Shown piece by piece: positions 32,941 through 41,011 of a stretch of 64,000 bases of DNA (positions are counted from its first letter, which is position 1; each line of letters begins with the position of its first letter). Both the position numbers and the translations under genes were made by a program. Source of the DNA: Saprospiraceae bacterium. Lineage in GTDB: Bacteria; Bacteroidota; Bacteroidia; Chitinophagales; Saprospiraceae. The DNA lies in NCBI GenBank assembly GCA_016714085.1, contig JADJNW010000014.1, positions 124,001 through 188,000 of the forward strand, in the 5' to 3' direction. Below the pieces are notes generated by a model that was given only the letters and a program-made list of their open reading frames with translations, was not told where the DNA came from and did no database searches.

Positions 32941-34299
32941 TTATCCAATAGCAAATTCTGTTTCATGTTCATTAGAATGCAGGATTGACTTGGGTTTACG
33001 TTTGATTTTATACTCGTTTTCAAAAAAGAAAAGTTGTTCCCCAAATGCCGGATACAAATCATCCAACCAAATAGCCTTCGGATCGTACTTCGCAAAAAAT
33101 GGTCGGCGCACCCAATCAGAATTCCTTCCTTGAATGAATTGAAGGACGAATACTTTTTTTTCCATGATTTCGGAGATGCCCAGAATATGGACTTTTCCAG
33201 GCCCTGCGGACATACTCGGCCCACGCACCGTGCGGGCAATGCCGCTCACCGTTTGGTATGCTTCCTGAAAAATTTTCCAGGCACGATCCAGCGTAATAGC
33301 AAAGTAATGCTGGGCGCCAGTATCTCTTGCTATAAACATATAATAAGGTACCATTCCCATTTCTACTTGTTGTTGCCACATTTTTGACCAGGCTTTCGGA
33401 TCGTCATTGATATGACGCATAATTGGCGATTGCGTACGAATAGTGACGCCGGCGCTGAGCAGGCGCTCCGTAGCCAATTTGACTGCTTCGGTTTTCAGTT
33501 CATTTGGATGATTGAAATGTGCCATCAGCGAAATGTGAATACCTGCTTTTTTTGCTTTTTCCAGGAGTTGCATCAGATCATCGGCATCTTCATCATGCGT
33601 AAAACGCTGCGGCCAGTAGCCCAGGGCTTTTGTACCGAGTCGAATCGTACGCAAATTGGGCAATTTGGCATCAATCAAAGCATCCATATAGGTAGCTAAA
33701 ATCTTGGTTTTCATGATCAAAGGATCGCCGCCGGTAAAGAGTACATCGGTGACACGCGGATGCACCTGAAGATATTTTACCAATAATTCGGTATCGCGCA
33801 TGGCAAATTTTAATTCGGTCATGCCCACAAATTGCGGCCAGCGAAAACAAAAAGTACAGTAAGCGTGGCAAGTCTGCCCCTGACTGGGAAAAAACAACAT
33901 CGTTTCTCGGTATTTGTGCTGAACACCAGTGAGTTTTACATCATCAATAATAGGCATATTTTGCTCGACTTGTCCGGCAGGATGCGGATTTAATTCTAAG
34001 CGTATTTTATTGGCAATCAATTTGAGTTCGGCTTTAGCTGCACCAGATCGCAAGGCATCTGCCATTTCATTGTAGTGGTAGGGCATCAGCATATCCTTTT
34101 GCGGAAAGGTAAGCGTGTAAATTGGGTCATTCCCATAATCATCCCAATTGATTAGCTCGTTTACAACATAATTATTGGCTTTAAATGGCAACACATTCCC
34201 GACTACTTCGATGTTGAAGCATTCTTCCTCGCTCAGATAGCTTTCTATCTGCGGGATTTGTCGGAAATTGTGCAGGGCATAAGATTGATATTTTTCCAT
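32941..34299 (-). CDS. Radical SAM KamA/lysine 2,3-aminomutase family protein
   Basis: 452 residues. The radical-SAM cluster motif is CHAYCTFCFRW (C-x3-C-x2-C), followed by VLFTGGDPLIM, IRLGTKALGYWPQRFT, and SLMAHFNHPNELK, all typical of the lysine 2,3-aminomutase group. These enzymes use SAM, a 4Fe-4S cluster and PLP to move amino groups. The protein is longer than the EF-P-modifying EpmB type, and the C-terminal ~80 residues (GRNSDWVRRPFFAKYDP) are lineage-specific. The leader is about 300 bases and contains a three-way-junction hairpin. It is followed by an aminotransferase. A specific substrate cannot be given. Confidence 0.88.
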   Translation of the reverse strand: MEKYQSYALHNFRQIPQIESYLSEEECFNIEVVGNVLPFKANNYVVNELINWDDYGNDPIYTLTFPQKDMLMPYHYNEMADALRSGAAKAELKLIANKIRLELNPHPAGQVEQNMPIIDDVKLTGVQHKYRETMLFFPSQGQTCHAYCTFCFRWPQFVGMTELKFAMRDTELLVKYLQVHPRVTDVLFTGGDPLIMKTKILATYMDALIDAKLPNLRTIRLGTKALGYWPQRFTHDEDADDLMQLLEKAKKAGIHISLMAHFNHPNELKTEAVKLATERLLSAGVTIRTQSPIMRHINDDPKAWSKMWQQQVEMGMVPYYMFIARDTGAQHYFAITLDRAWKIFQEAYQTVSGIARTVRGPSMSAGPGKVHILGISEIMEKKVFVLQFIQGRNSDWVRRPFFAKYDPKAIWLDDLYPAFGEQLFFFENEYKIKRKPKSILHSNEHETEFAIG

Positions 34300-34339
34300 A
34301 ATTACAGTTTTATGTTGGTTAATTGAACTTCCATTTTGA

Positions 34340-34393
34340 CAAACAGGGATTTTTCTTTTGCTTAAGGCAAATAGCTTTACAGCTCCCTGTTTG
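34340..34393 (-). promoter_or_regulatory. Three-way-junction structure in the KamA-like leader
   Basis: On the reverse strand CAAACAGGGA and TCCCTGTTTG (perfect 10 bp) enclose two hairpins, AGC-TGTAAA-GCT and TTTGC-CTTAA-GCAAA, ending 41 bases before the start codon. It resembles a compact RNA regulatory element; no known riboswitch class was recognised. The gene-free stretch 34300-34717 holds only this, the -7 box below and a CGGAA-AG-TTCCG hairpin (34531-34542). Confidence 0.45.
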
Positions 34394-34612
34394 GAGGCAC
34401 AAAATTTTATTCTGTTTTCGTGAGGTTGCTTCTGCGGATTGTGAAAAACGAATCAGGAATATATCGCTGAATGAGAAAGACTTACACAAAAATCAAATGC
34501 AGAAAGCAACAGTATTATTTCGGAAAGTTCCGAGCGTGAAAAACACTTCTTTGGGTAACAAATTTGAAACAGGAAAATCCCAATTATTGTTTTGACTATT
34601 TGCAAATATAGC

Positions 34613-34620
34613 AAAAAAAT
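34613..34620 (-). promoter_or_regulatory. Possible -7 box for the KamA-like transcript
   Basis: The reverse strand reads TATATTTG, an exact TAnnTTTG match. It lies 314 bases before ATG 34299 and would give a long leader that includes the structure at 34340-34393. Confidence 0.4.
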
Positions 34621-34717
34621 CGGAATAAAACACTACGAGAAAGTGAGAACCAAAAGAAAAAATGGAAGGAGAGAGGGCTGGCGCTCGACAAAATGGAGCG
34701 TCAACCTAAAGTTTTTA

Positions 34718-35167
34718 TCAATTTTCTAACAATTTTTTCACCGCTGCTGAAATCATCTTGCCATCGGCGCGGCCCGCCAATTGCTTGGAGGCAATGCCCA
34801 TTACTTTACCCAAATCCTTGATGGAAGTAGCGCCCGTCTCTGCGATGATTGGTTTCAAAACTTCTTCCAACTCGGCTTCGCTCAATTGCTTCGGCAGATA
34901 TTTCTCAATTATTTCGATTTCATCGCGTTCCTTTTTGGCAAGGTCTTCGCGGTTTTCGCGCTCATAAATTTCCAATGACTCTTTCCGTTGCTTCACCAGC
35001 TTTTGCAAAATCTGAATCTCACGCTCCGAGTCAATCGCTTTACCGGAGCCATCTGTTTTCGCCAACAAAATCGCCGCTTTCACTGCTCGAATGCTACGCA
35101 ATGCTACTTCATCTTTCGCTTTCATGGCTTCTTTGAGGTCTTGCATAATTTTTTCTTCCAGTGCCAT
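34718..35167 (-). CDS. yqeY: GatB/YqeY domain-containing protein
   Basis: A 149-residue helical protein of the YqeY family. Its sequence follows the family: MALEEKIMQDLKEAMKAKDEVALRSIRAVKAAI, then REIQILQKLVKQRKES and the C-terminal IKDLGKVMGIASKQLAGRADGK, related to the tRNA-binding tail of GatB. The family is thought to bind tRNA or assist transamidation; the exact role is unproven. It is a single cytoplasmic gene. Confidence 0.95.
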   Translation of the reverse strand: MALEEKIMQDLKEAMKAKDEVALRSIRAVKAAILLAKTDGSGKAIDSEREIQILQKLVKQRKESLEIYERENREDLAKKERDEIEIIEKYLPKQLSEAELEEVLKPIIAETGATSIKDLGKVMGIASKQLAGRADGKMISAAVKKLLEN

Positions 35168-35275
35168 ACTTGAAAAAGTTTTAATTCGTAAACACCCACA
35201 AAGTTACAAAAGGTTCACCAGGAAGCACGAAGTCGGAAGATATTTCGGGCAGCCGAATCTTCCTGATCAAATTAT

Positions 35276-35283
35276 TATATTTG
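35276..35283 (+). promoter_or_regulatory. Promoter -7 box of the glycosyltransferase gene
   Basis: TATATTTG, exact TAnnTTTG, 17 bases before ATG 35301. Confidence 0.5.
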
Positions 35284-35300
35284 CCGCACAATTTTGAATC

Positions 35301-36050
35301 ATGTACAAAAGTAAAAAAGTCATCGTCGTGCTGCCGGCCTACAATGCAGCCCTCACGCTCGAAAAAACGTATAAAGAAATTCCTTTTGATTTGGTGGATG
35401 AAGTGATCCTCTGCGACGACGCCAGCCGCGACAATACAGTAGAATTGGCAAAACGAATCGGCATTCAGCATGTGCTGATCCATGAGAAAAACAAAGGCTA
35501 CGGTGGCAATCAGAAAACACTGTATAACAAAGCTTTAGAACTCGGGGGTGATATTATTATTATGTTACACCCTGATTATCAGTACACACCAAAGCTTATA
35601 CCTTCTATGGTCAATATCATCGGTGAGGATTTGTATCCGGTGGTGCTGGGCTCCAGGATTTTGGGACGTGGCGCGCTGGCAGGAGGAATGCCTTTGTACA
35701 AATACATCGCTAATCGCTTTTTGACGTTCACGCAAAATTTGCTGGTCAATTATAAATTATCAGAATATCATACAGGCTATCGTGCTTTTAGTCGCAAAGT
35801 ATTGGAAGGAATCAATTTTAATGAGAACTCGGACGATTTTGTATTTGACAATGAAATGCTGTCACAGATTATTTATGCGGGTTTTCACATTGCGGAAGTG
35901 ACTTGCCCGACGAAGTATTTTGAAGAAGCCTCTTCGATCAATTTGCCAAGGAGTATTCGGTATGGATTGGGCGTGCTGCGGGTATCACTGAGCCATCGCT
36001 TACAACGCTGGGGCGTGCTGCGCCTGCGTATGTACGAACGACCGGTTTGA
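35301..36050 (+). CDS. Family 2 glycosyltransferase (dolichol-phosphate-mannosyltransferase-like)
   Basis: 249 residues. GT-A fold: VIVVLPAYNAALTLEKTY nucleotide-binding start, EVILCDDASRDNT, GYGGNQKTLYNKAL, then MLHPDYQYTP in place of the usual D-x-D loop, and TGYRAFSRKVL near the acceptor site. It transfers a sugar from a nucleotide or polyprenyl carrier; the acceptor is unknown. No C-terminal membrane helices are present, unlike many undecaprenyl-linked relatives. It is a single gene with its own promoter. Confidence 0.9.
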   Translation: MYKSKKVIVVLPAYNAALTLEKTYKEIPFDLVDEVILCDDASRDNTVELAKRIGIQHVLIHEKNKGYGGNQKTLYNKALELGGDIIIMLHPDYQYTPKLIPSMVNIIGEDLYPVVLGSRILGRGALAGGMPLYKYIANRFLTFTQNLLVNYKLSEYHTGYRAFSRKVLEGINFNENSDDFVFDNEMLSQIIYAGFHIAEVTCPTKYFEEASSINLPRSIRYGLGVLRVSLSHRLQRWGVLRLRMYERPV

Positions 36051-36126
36051 TCGGGGAAATTGGCAATTTGTTATTAGAAATTAACCTTCTGCATTTTTAA
36101 TTTCTAAATTTCAAATAACCAAATAC

Positions 36127-36207
36127 CTAGCTTTCCACCTTGCTCAAAGCAATTTTGCCAAGATAAATAGCCGCCAAAAGGATTGTGTATGTAAGTGTTG
36201 CTGTCAT
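36127..36207 (-). CDS. Candidate 26-residue membrane micro-protein
   Basis: An ATG at 36207 opens a 26-residue frame ending in TAG at 36127: MTATLTYTILLAAIYLGKI then ALSKVES. It is one predicted membrane helix with a charged C-terminal tail. A complete promoter pair is positioned so that transcription would start about 10 bases before the ATG. It is the only coding potential in the 278-base gap between a glycosyltransferase and a TIGR02757 gene. Such proteins often sit in larger membrane complexes. No family is recognised, and chance cannot be excluded at this length. Confidence 0.4.
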   Translation of the reverse strand: MTATLTYTILLAAIYLGKIALSKVES

Positions 36208-36222
36208 AGTTTTGGGTTATGC

Positions 36223-36254
36223 CAAAGTAAAAGGTTTATTTGGTGTTGAACAAA
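36223..36254 (-). promoter_or_regulatory. Putative promoter of the micro-protein ORF
   Basis: On the reverse strand TTTG (36254-36251), a 20-base spacer and TTACTTTG (36230-36223), 15 bases before ATG 36207. Confidence 0.45.
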
Positions 36255-36328
36255 TTTTTGATGTAAAGCCTTCATGAAATCAACGTTAAATTATCATTTA
36301 TTCTATTTCCTTCTCAAATAATATTTGA

Positions 36329-37114
36329 ATGCCGAATGACATAAAAGCATTTTTGGATAACTGCGTAGAGCGATATAATCGCGCAGATTTTATTACTGAC
36401 GATCCAATCAGCATTCCGCATCGCTTCCGCAAATTGCAAGACATTGAAATTATTGGTTTCTGGACAGCTATGCTCGCCTGGGGTCAGCGTAAAACCATCA
36501 TTCAAAGTGCAAATAAACTTGTTCAACTGATGGACGGTGCACCGCACGATTTTATCTTGCACCACACAGCTTTAGATCGAAAAAAATTTCTTGGGTTTAA
36601 ACATCGCACTTTTCAAGCCACGGATACGCTTTATTTCCTGGAGTTTTTTCAACAGCACTATCGCAACCATGAATCCTTGGAAAACGCCTTTGCGCAGCAT
36701 CTCACGCTTAATGATACTACGGTTGAAAATGCGCTTTTGGGTTTCCACAAATACTTTTTTTCTTTATCTGATGCGCCAGAACGCACGCGCAAGCACATCG
36801 CCACGCCTGCCCGAAAATCTACTTGCAAACGCCTCAATATGTTTCTCCGTTGGATGGTAAGAAAAGACAGCGAAGGTGTGGATTTTGGTTTGTGGAATCG
36901 TATAAAACCTTCGCAATTATTGATGCCGCTGGATGTACACGTAGATCGAATCGCCAGAAAACACGCCTTATTGCAACGCAAGCAAACCGACTGGCAAGCC
37001 GTGCTGGAACTCACTGATACGCTCCGCCAATTTGACCCTGAAGACCCCGTGAAATACGATTTTGCGCTGTTTGGCCTGGGTGTTTTAGAAAAAGCGAATA
37101 CCGGAATTCTTTGA
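36329..37114 (+). CDS. TIGR02757 family protein (DUF2400)
   Basis: 261 residues, cytoplasmic. Landmarks of the family are DPISIPHRF, IEIIGFWTAMLAWGQRKTI, FLRWMVRKDSEGVDFGLW, PLDVHVDRIARK and PEDPVKYDFALFGLGV. The fold is related to helix-hairpin-helix DNA glycosylases (the D-V-H and P-x-K-Y-D motifs occupy comparable places), but activity is not shown for this family. It is common in Bacteroidota and some Proteobacteria. ATG 36329 fits the family N-terminus. Confidence 0.93.
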   Translation: MPNDIKAFLDNCVERYNRADFITDDPISIPHRFRKLQDIEIIGFWTAMLAWGQRKTIIQSANKLVQLMDGAPHDFILHHTALDRKKFLGFKHRTFQATDTLYFLEFFQQHYRNHESLENAFAQHLTLNDTTVENALLGFHKYFFSLSDAPERTRKHIATPARKSTCKRLNMFLRWMVRKDSEGVDFGLWNRIKPSQLLMPLDVHVDRIARKHALLQRKQTDWQAVLELTDTLRQFDPEDPVKYDFALFGLGVLEKANTGIL

Positions 37115-37179
37115 ATGATACTTAAAAATTCATAAACTGCGCATAAATAAATATGATTTGCACTTTCCTTTCTTAAAAA

Positions 37180-37208
37180 TTGCCTGTCTATTAATTTATA
37201 TATTTTTG
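37180..37208 (+). promoter_or_regulatory. Putative promoter of the lipoprotein gene at 37240
   Basis: TTG (37180-37182), 18 bases, TATTTTTG (37201-37208); the ATG follows 31 bases later. Confidence 0.45.
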
Positions 37209-37239
37209 CGAATCAAATTTTTATATTAATTCCATAGCT

Positions 37240-37665
37240 ATGAAAAATACGATTCTTGTTATGTTAGGTTGCTTGATTTTATTGGCAAGTTGCACGACGC
37301 TCAAAGAAGAAACATCCGATTGTCAAGTGAATTATCACGAAACGATTGTCTGCAATAACGCCGAAATTTATTTCGAGGAATTATTAACCGATTCTCGCTG
37401 TCCGATCGATGCTACCTGTGTTTGGGCAGGGGAAATAGGATTGCAATTTTTAGTTGATGGTGAAAAAGTCGAGTTATATCTTTCTCCAAATACAGAAACC
37501 AAGCCAAGCCGAAAAAGCACCGAGCGATACGCCATCGAATTGCTGAGTGTAGAACCGAGTCCTCGGGCCGGCGTGGAAATAGAAGTAAAAAACTACATTG
37601 CCCATCTGAAAGTAGAAGAAAAAATTAAAAGAAATGCCTGGGCTGCGAGTCGTGCCCAAGCATAG
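37240..37665 (+). CDS. Hypothetical lipoprotein with DSRCP-CVWAGE motif
   Basis: 141 residues. The signal peptide is MKNTILVMLGCLILLASC with lipobox Cys18. The mature domain carries the recurrent motif ELLTDSRCPIDATCVWAGEI, in which two cysteines are set in a beta-sandwich-like domain; this pattern is found in many short Bacteroidota lipoproteins of unknown function. It ends 7 bases from an oppositely oriented broken gene. No functional link to its neighbours is seen. Confidence 0.8.
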   Translation: MKNTILVMLGCLILLASCTTLKEETSDCQVNYHETIVCNNAEIYFEELLTDSRCPIDATCVWAGEIGLQFLVDGEKVELYLSPNTETKPSRKSTERYAIELLSVEPSPRAGVEIEVKNYIAHLKVEEKIKRNAWAASRAQA

Positions 37666-37672
37666 CTATGTC

Positions 37673-38111
37673 TTAATCAGGATTTTCAACCAAAGCTTTA
37701 AACTTTGCAAAGTCTTGCTCATGCCGTTTTCTCATCATTCCTTTGAAAAGTGGTAACATTAATTTCATAAAAAAAGTCTTGCCTTTGGCTTGGTTGAGCA
37801 TCAAAATTTCGGTTCTCCCGCTGATATTTTTGAAATAGATTTCACTGTTTAAAACGATGCTGTCGCTTTCCATTCGATACTGCATACTTTCATTTGGCTT
37901 TACTTGCAATACTTCTTCATGGAAATGACGGTTCGCCCATTTTCTTCAAACGTGTATTTTGATTTAAAACCCAGATTCACCCGGCGTACCGCTGAGAGGC
38001 TCTATTTTTTGAAGCCCGGTGATCCACTTATGCGCCGATTGATAATCAGATATAGCAGCAAAATTTTTCTGTACTTTGATTAATTGCAATTTTAACTTGA
38101 TAAGAAATCAT
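37673..38111 (-). pseudogene. SRPBCC (polyketide cyclase/START-like) protein gene with three frame breaks
   Basis: Joining frames gives a plausible 145-residue SRPBCC protein: MISYQVKIAINQSTEK, then FAAISDYQSAHKWITGLQKIEPLSGTPGESG, then SKYTFEENGRTVIS, then EEVLQVKPNESMQYRMESD and ...MRKRHEQDFAKFKALVENPD. Breaks lie near 38060-38068 (one base too many), 37966-37969 (one too many) and 37921-37922 (one too few). SRPBCC proteins hold hydrophobic ligands. Three lesions in 440 bases could mean decay, but similar single-base breaks occur in good genes across the window, so sequence error is also likely. Only the last 78 codons form a normal open frame. Confidence 0.65.
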
Positions 38112-38198
38112 GTTCATCTTTTTTAATGGTGAATAGTACTGCAAACCTAAGCAGGGTAGATCAGGTAATCGTCTTATTTTGGAAGATGAGACCTCATT

Positions 38199-39332
38199 TT
38201 AAGAAACGAAATGCTGGGCCCGAAAATCAGAAGGCGTTATGCCGGTATATTTTTTGAAAACCCGATTGAAAGTGGCTTTATTGCCAAAACCTGCCTCGAA
38301 GGCAACCGCCAGTATCTTCAAATCTTGCTGTTTTGGGTCGAGCAATAATTTTTTTGCGGCTTCTACCCGATAGTTGTTTACAAAATCAAAAAAATTGACT
38401 TCAAATTCTTGATTAATCACTTCTGAAAGGTGATGCACAGGAATATTTAAAGCCTCGGCAACGTCGGATATTTTCAGATCTTCTTGAAGATAAGGCTCTT
38501 TATTATTAAAAAAAATTATTATGTCTAACTTAATATCTTTGGCTGCAGTAGTTTCTAAAATTGATTTTCGAGTGCCATTTTTATAAGGTTCATCAAAAAT
38601 TTTGGGCTGCATCAATGCGACATAACCCACCGCATAAATCAATAATGCCAAGAACAGCAATACTAAATAATCGGTTTCGATGCGATAGGAATCGTACAAC
38701 AACAGAATTGTAACAACCGCTGCGTAAAACAAAATAAAACCCAGAAATATCCCGGTCGCTTTTTTTAACCAACTGAGTTTGATGAGTTGTCCATTTGATC
38801 GGCTGTTGAGCAATTTTTCTTCCCAATTTTTAATCATTTTAAAAGATAGAAATAGATAAATTAAAATCTGAAATATTTGTCCATACATCACGATGTATTG
38901 CTCTGGCGGTATTACTTTGAAAGCATCTTGTGCGAAGGACATAAAAAATTTAATCTTGGCTTCGCCACTTTGCAAATAGAAAGGCAACATCAGTAAAACC
39001 AGGATAATTGCTGGAAGCAAATGCAAAATACTCGAAGGTCGGAAGCGAAATTCAGCATTAGTCAAAGCTCGAACATACCAATAATATAGAGGTCCCAGAA
39101 CGTAGAGCGTCCAATACGTAGAAAACATCAGATGCGGCACTTTGAAAATTATGCCGGTAATACTCAGCATATACTCGACCAAGTGCAATGAAACGCTCGC
39201 CAATAACAAAGCAAAAACACGATTGGCGCGTCGGTTTTCGGGCTTTCGCCAAAGCACAATTGATAGAAAAAATCCATGTACTGCTCCCAAAATAATGAGG
39301 ATTGCCCAAATATGGAATTGACCTTTATCCAT
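38199..39332 (-). CDS. AraC-family regulator with seven-helix membrane domain
   Basis: 377 residues. The N-terminal ~225 residues hold about seven hydrophobic helices. The C-terminal ~110 residues are an AraC/XylS double HTH: LQEDLKISDVAEALNIPVHHLSEVIN for the first helix-turn-helix, and LKILAVAFEAGFGNKATFNRVFKKYTGITPSDFR for the second, with the conserved GFGNKATFNRVFKK. It is presumably an inner-membrane receptor that regulates genes directly. This architecture is frequent in Bacteroidota. It lies beside the broken SRPBCC gene on the same strand, 87 bases upstream. The ligand is unknown. Confidence 0.92.
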   Translation of the reverse strand: MDKGQFHIWAILIILGAVHGFFLSIVLWRKPENRRANRVFALLLASVSLHLVEYMLSITGIIFKVPHLMFSTYWTLYVLGPLYYWYVRALTNAEFRFRPSSILHLLPAIILVLLMLPFYLQSGEAKIKFFMSFAQDAFKVIPPEQYIVMYGQIFQILIYLFLSFKMIKNWEEKLLNSRSNGQLIKLSWLKKATGIFLGFILFYAAVVTILLLYDSYRIETDYLVLLFLALLIYAVGYVALMQPKIFDEPYKNGTRKSILETTAAKDIKLDIIIFFNNKEPYLQEDLKISDVAEALNIPVHHLSEVINQEFEVNFFDFVNNYRVEAAKKLLLDPKQQDLKILAVAFEAGFGNKATFNRVFKKYTGITPSDFRAQHFVS

Positions 39333-39378
39333 TATTCGTTTAATGCTTGAATGGTAGCAATTTAAAGAAAAATAGTGA

Positions 39379-40198
39379 TTATAAGTGACGGATAATGTGA
39401 GAAGAAAGTGTTTCAGTGCGTGATTTGGGGCAAATCAAATATCCGGCGTTGTTTTTATCTTTTTTATCCGTAAATGGAATTTCACTTCCATCCAGATAGC
39501 TGTAATTAAAACCTAGTTCTTCCAAAAATGCTTTTTCGGCAGCCAAATCCCAGGGAGAGATGTATGATTGCAAAAGAACCGCCACATCGAGCTTGCCTTC
39601 CGCCATATCAATGGTGCGCAAGATTCCGGCAGGATAAAAAATTCGGGTTTCACCAATGTTCATTTTGGCATACAAATTTTGATATTTATTGCCCAGATAG
39701 CGCAATGGATGCGAGAAATGGAGTGCTTCCCAGGATTTTACAGGCGGTGCTTGGAGTTGGTATTTTCTCGCCGTTTTTTTCCATAAAAGCGCCCTGCCCT
39801 TTGAGCGAGTATAGCAAAATATCTTCGAGTGGATAATATAAAACACCAATGACAAAGCCTTCCATGGCATCGTGATAAGCCGCCAAGTGCGCAAAACCTG
39901 TCACACCGTCAGCAAAATAAGCCGTACCGTCTAATTCATCAATGATGAAATAATTTTTGTCAGATTCTATACTTGATTTCGGATTGGTTTCTTCGCTGTA
40001 TAGTAAAATCTCTGGAAAAGCTTCTGCCGAGCGTTGTTGGATCATTGTAGAAACGGTCAAATCTGCGTCCGTTACTTTTGAGCCATCGGGTTTGATATAA
40101 ACTTTGCAAGCTGGGTTGCGATAAAAATGGCGCATAATGTCACCTGCTTCCAGCGCTTGCTCGCGCAGGTGAGTCAAGATTGTTTCAAAAGGATTCAT
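39379..40198 (-). CDS. Inositol-monophosphatase-family phosphatase, frameshifted
   Basis: Mg-dependent phosphatase of the IMPase/CysQ group. Motifs: EAGDIMRHFYRNP, PDGSKVTDADLTVS, LLYSEET, and NYFIIDELDGTAYFADGVTGF, where Glu replaces the usual Pro of D-P-x-D-G-T; the last motif SPWDLAAEKAFLEELG is in the other frame. The N-terminal frame runs from 40198 and ends in junk at 39686; the C-terminal half overlaps in another frame. Removing one base, at the T7 run 39774-39780 or the T4 run 39763-39766, joins them into 272 residues. It may hydrolyse 3'-phosphoadenosine 5'-phosphate or inositol phosphate; this is not resolved. Confidence 0.85.
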
Positions 40199-40235
40199 TG
40201 GATGTGATTTATCAATTAGCGTTATAGAAGCAAAA

Positions 40236-40931
40236 TTATTCTATATTTTTCTGAAAATGCAGCACCTGCTCCGTCAAATCAAACGCACACAAATCGCCCA
40301 TTTCATCGCGCTTGCCGAAATAGACACAACCCCCGTCAATATTGAGTGCTGGGACTTTAGATAATTTATTGAATTGTTTTTCAATTGCTTTCCGACCGAT
40401 AGGTGTGTGCCCATGCACGACGACGCGCCCGCGAAGCCATTCGAGTTCGATTTTGTTATACCAATTGCGAATCCAAAGCATGGATTCCATATCTGCAAAG
40501 GGATTGAGGCTTCTAAAATTCAATCCAGCATGCACCAGAATATAGTCATCTAACTCCAAATAAAACTGCAAGTTCTGCGCAAACTGGAAATAAATATCAG
40601 GAATATCGGGCGTACCATCTTTGGTTACGAAACTTTGAATCGTCGCTACGCCGCCATTCATCAGCCAATGATTCATATTTCGATCCTCTACATCCTCATC
40701 GGAAAAAGCTTCCAGAATCATCAATTCGTGATTGCCGAGAAGACAATGCACTTGATAACCAGTCTTTTGTAAATTAAAAATAGAATCAATCACGCCCTTG
40801 CTATCAGGGCCGCGATCAATGTAATCGCCTAGCAAATACAACTCATCAGCAGTAGAAAACTGGATTTTTTCTAGCAATGCCAGAAAAGTCTTGTTGCAGC
40901 CGTGAATGTCAGAAATAGCAAATTTTCTCAT
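40236..40931 (-). CDS. PPP-family serine/threonine phosphatase-like metallophosphoesterase
   Basis: 231 residues from ATG 40931 (MRKFAISDIHGCNKTF). All core motifs are present: D-x-H-G (ISDIHGC), G-D-x-x-D-R-G (LLGDYIDRGPDSKG), G-N-H-E (LLGNHELM) and V-H-G-H-T-P (VVHGHTPIGRKAI). Two metal ions are bound at the active site. It could be a bacterial PPP phosphatase or an ApaH-like nucleotide hydrolase. Eighteen upstream codons are excluded because MRKFAISDIHG is the family start. It is cytoplasmic. The upstream gap is a short inverted word repeat. Confidence 0.92.
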   Translation of the reverse strand: MRKFAISDIHGCNKTFLALLEKIQFSTADELYLLGDYIDRGPDSKGVIDSIFNLQKTGYQVHCLLGNHELMILEAFSDEDVEDRNMNHWLMNGGVATIQSFVTKDGTPDIPDIYFQFAQNLQFYLELDDYILVHAGLNFRSLNPFADMESMLWIRNWYNKIELEWLRGRVVVHGHTPIGRKAIEKQFNKLSKVPALNIDGGCVYFGKRDEMGDLCAFDLTEQVLHFQKNIE

Positions 40932-40940
40932 AAGGGATAG

Positions 40941-40997
40941 TGGAATGTTGGAATAATGGAATAGCCGCAAAAAAAGTTCCAACATTCCATTATTCCA
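40941..40997. repeat. TGGAATNN word repeat, inverted about a spacer
   Basis: TGGAATGT, TGGAATAA and TGGAATAG follow each other at 40941-40964; their complement order TGGAATAA, TGGAATGT, TGGAA lies on the other strand at 40977-40997. The arms can pair over 13 bases (GGAATAATGGAAT/ATTCCATTATTCC). It fills the 80-base gap between the phosphatase and M20 genes. Confidence 0.75.
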
Positions 40998-41011
40998 ATT
41001 TTCCCTAAAAA

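Noticed and set aside
34323..34595. A 90-codon plus-strand frame upstream of the KamA-like gene
   Set aside because: It has no recognisable domain or promoter and covers the leader structure of the opposite gene.
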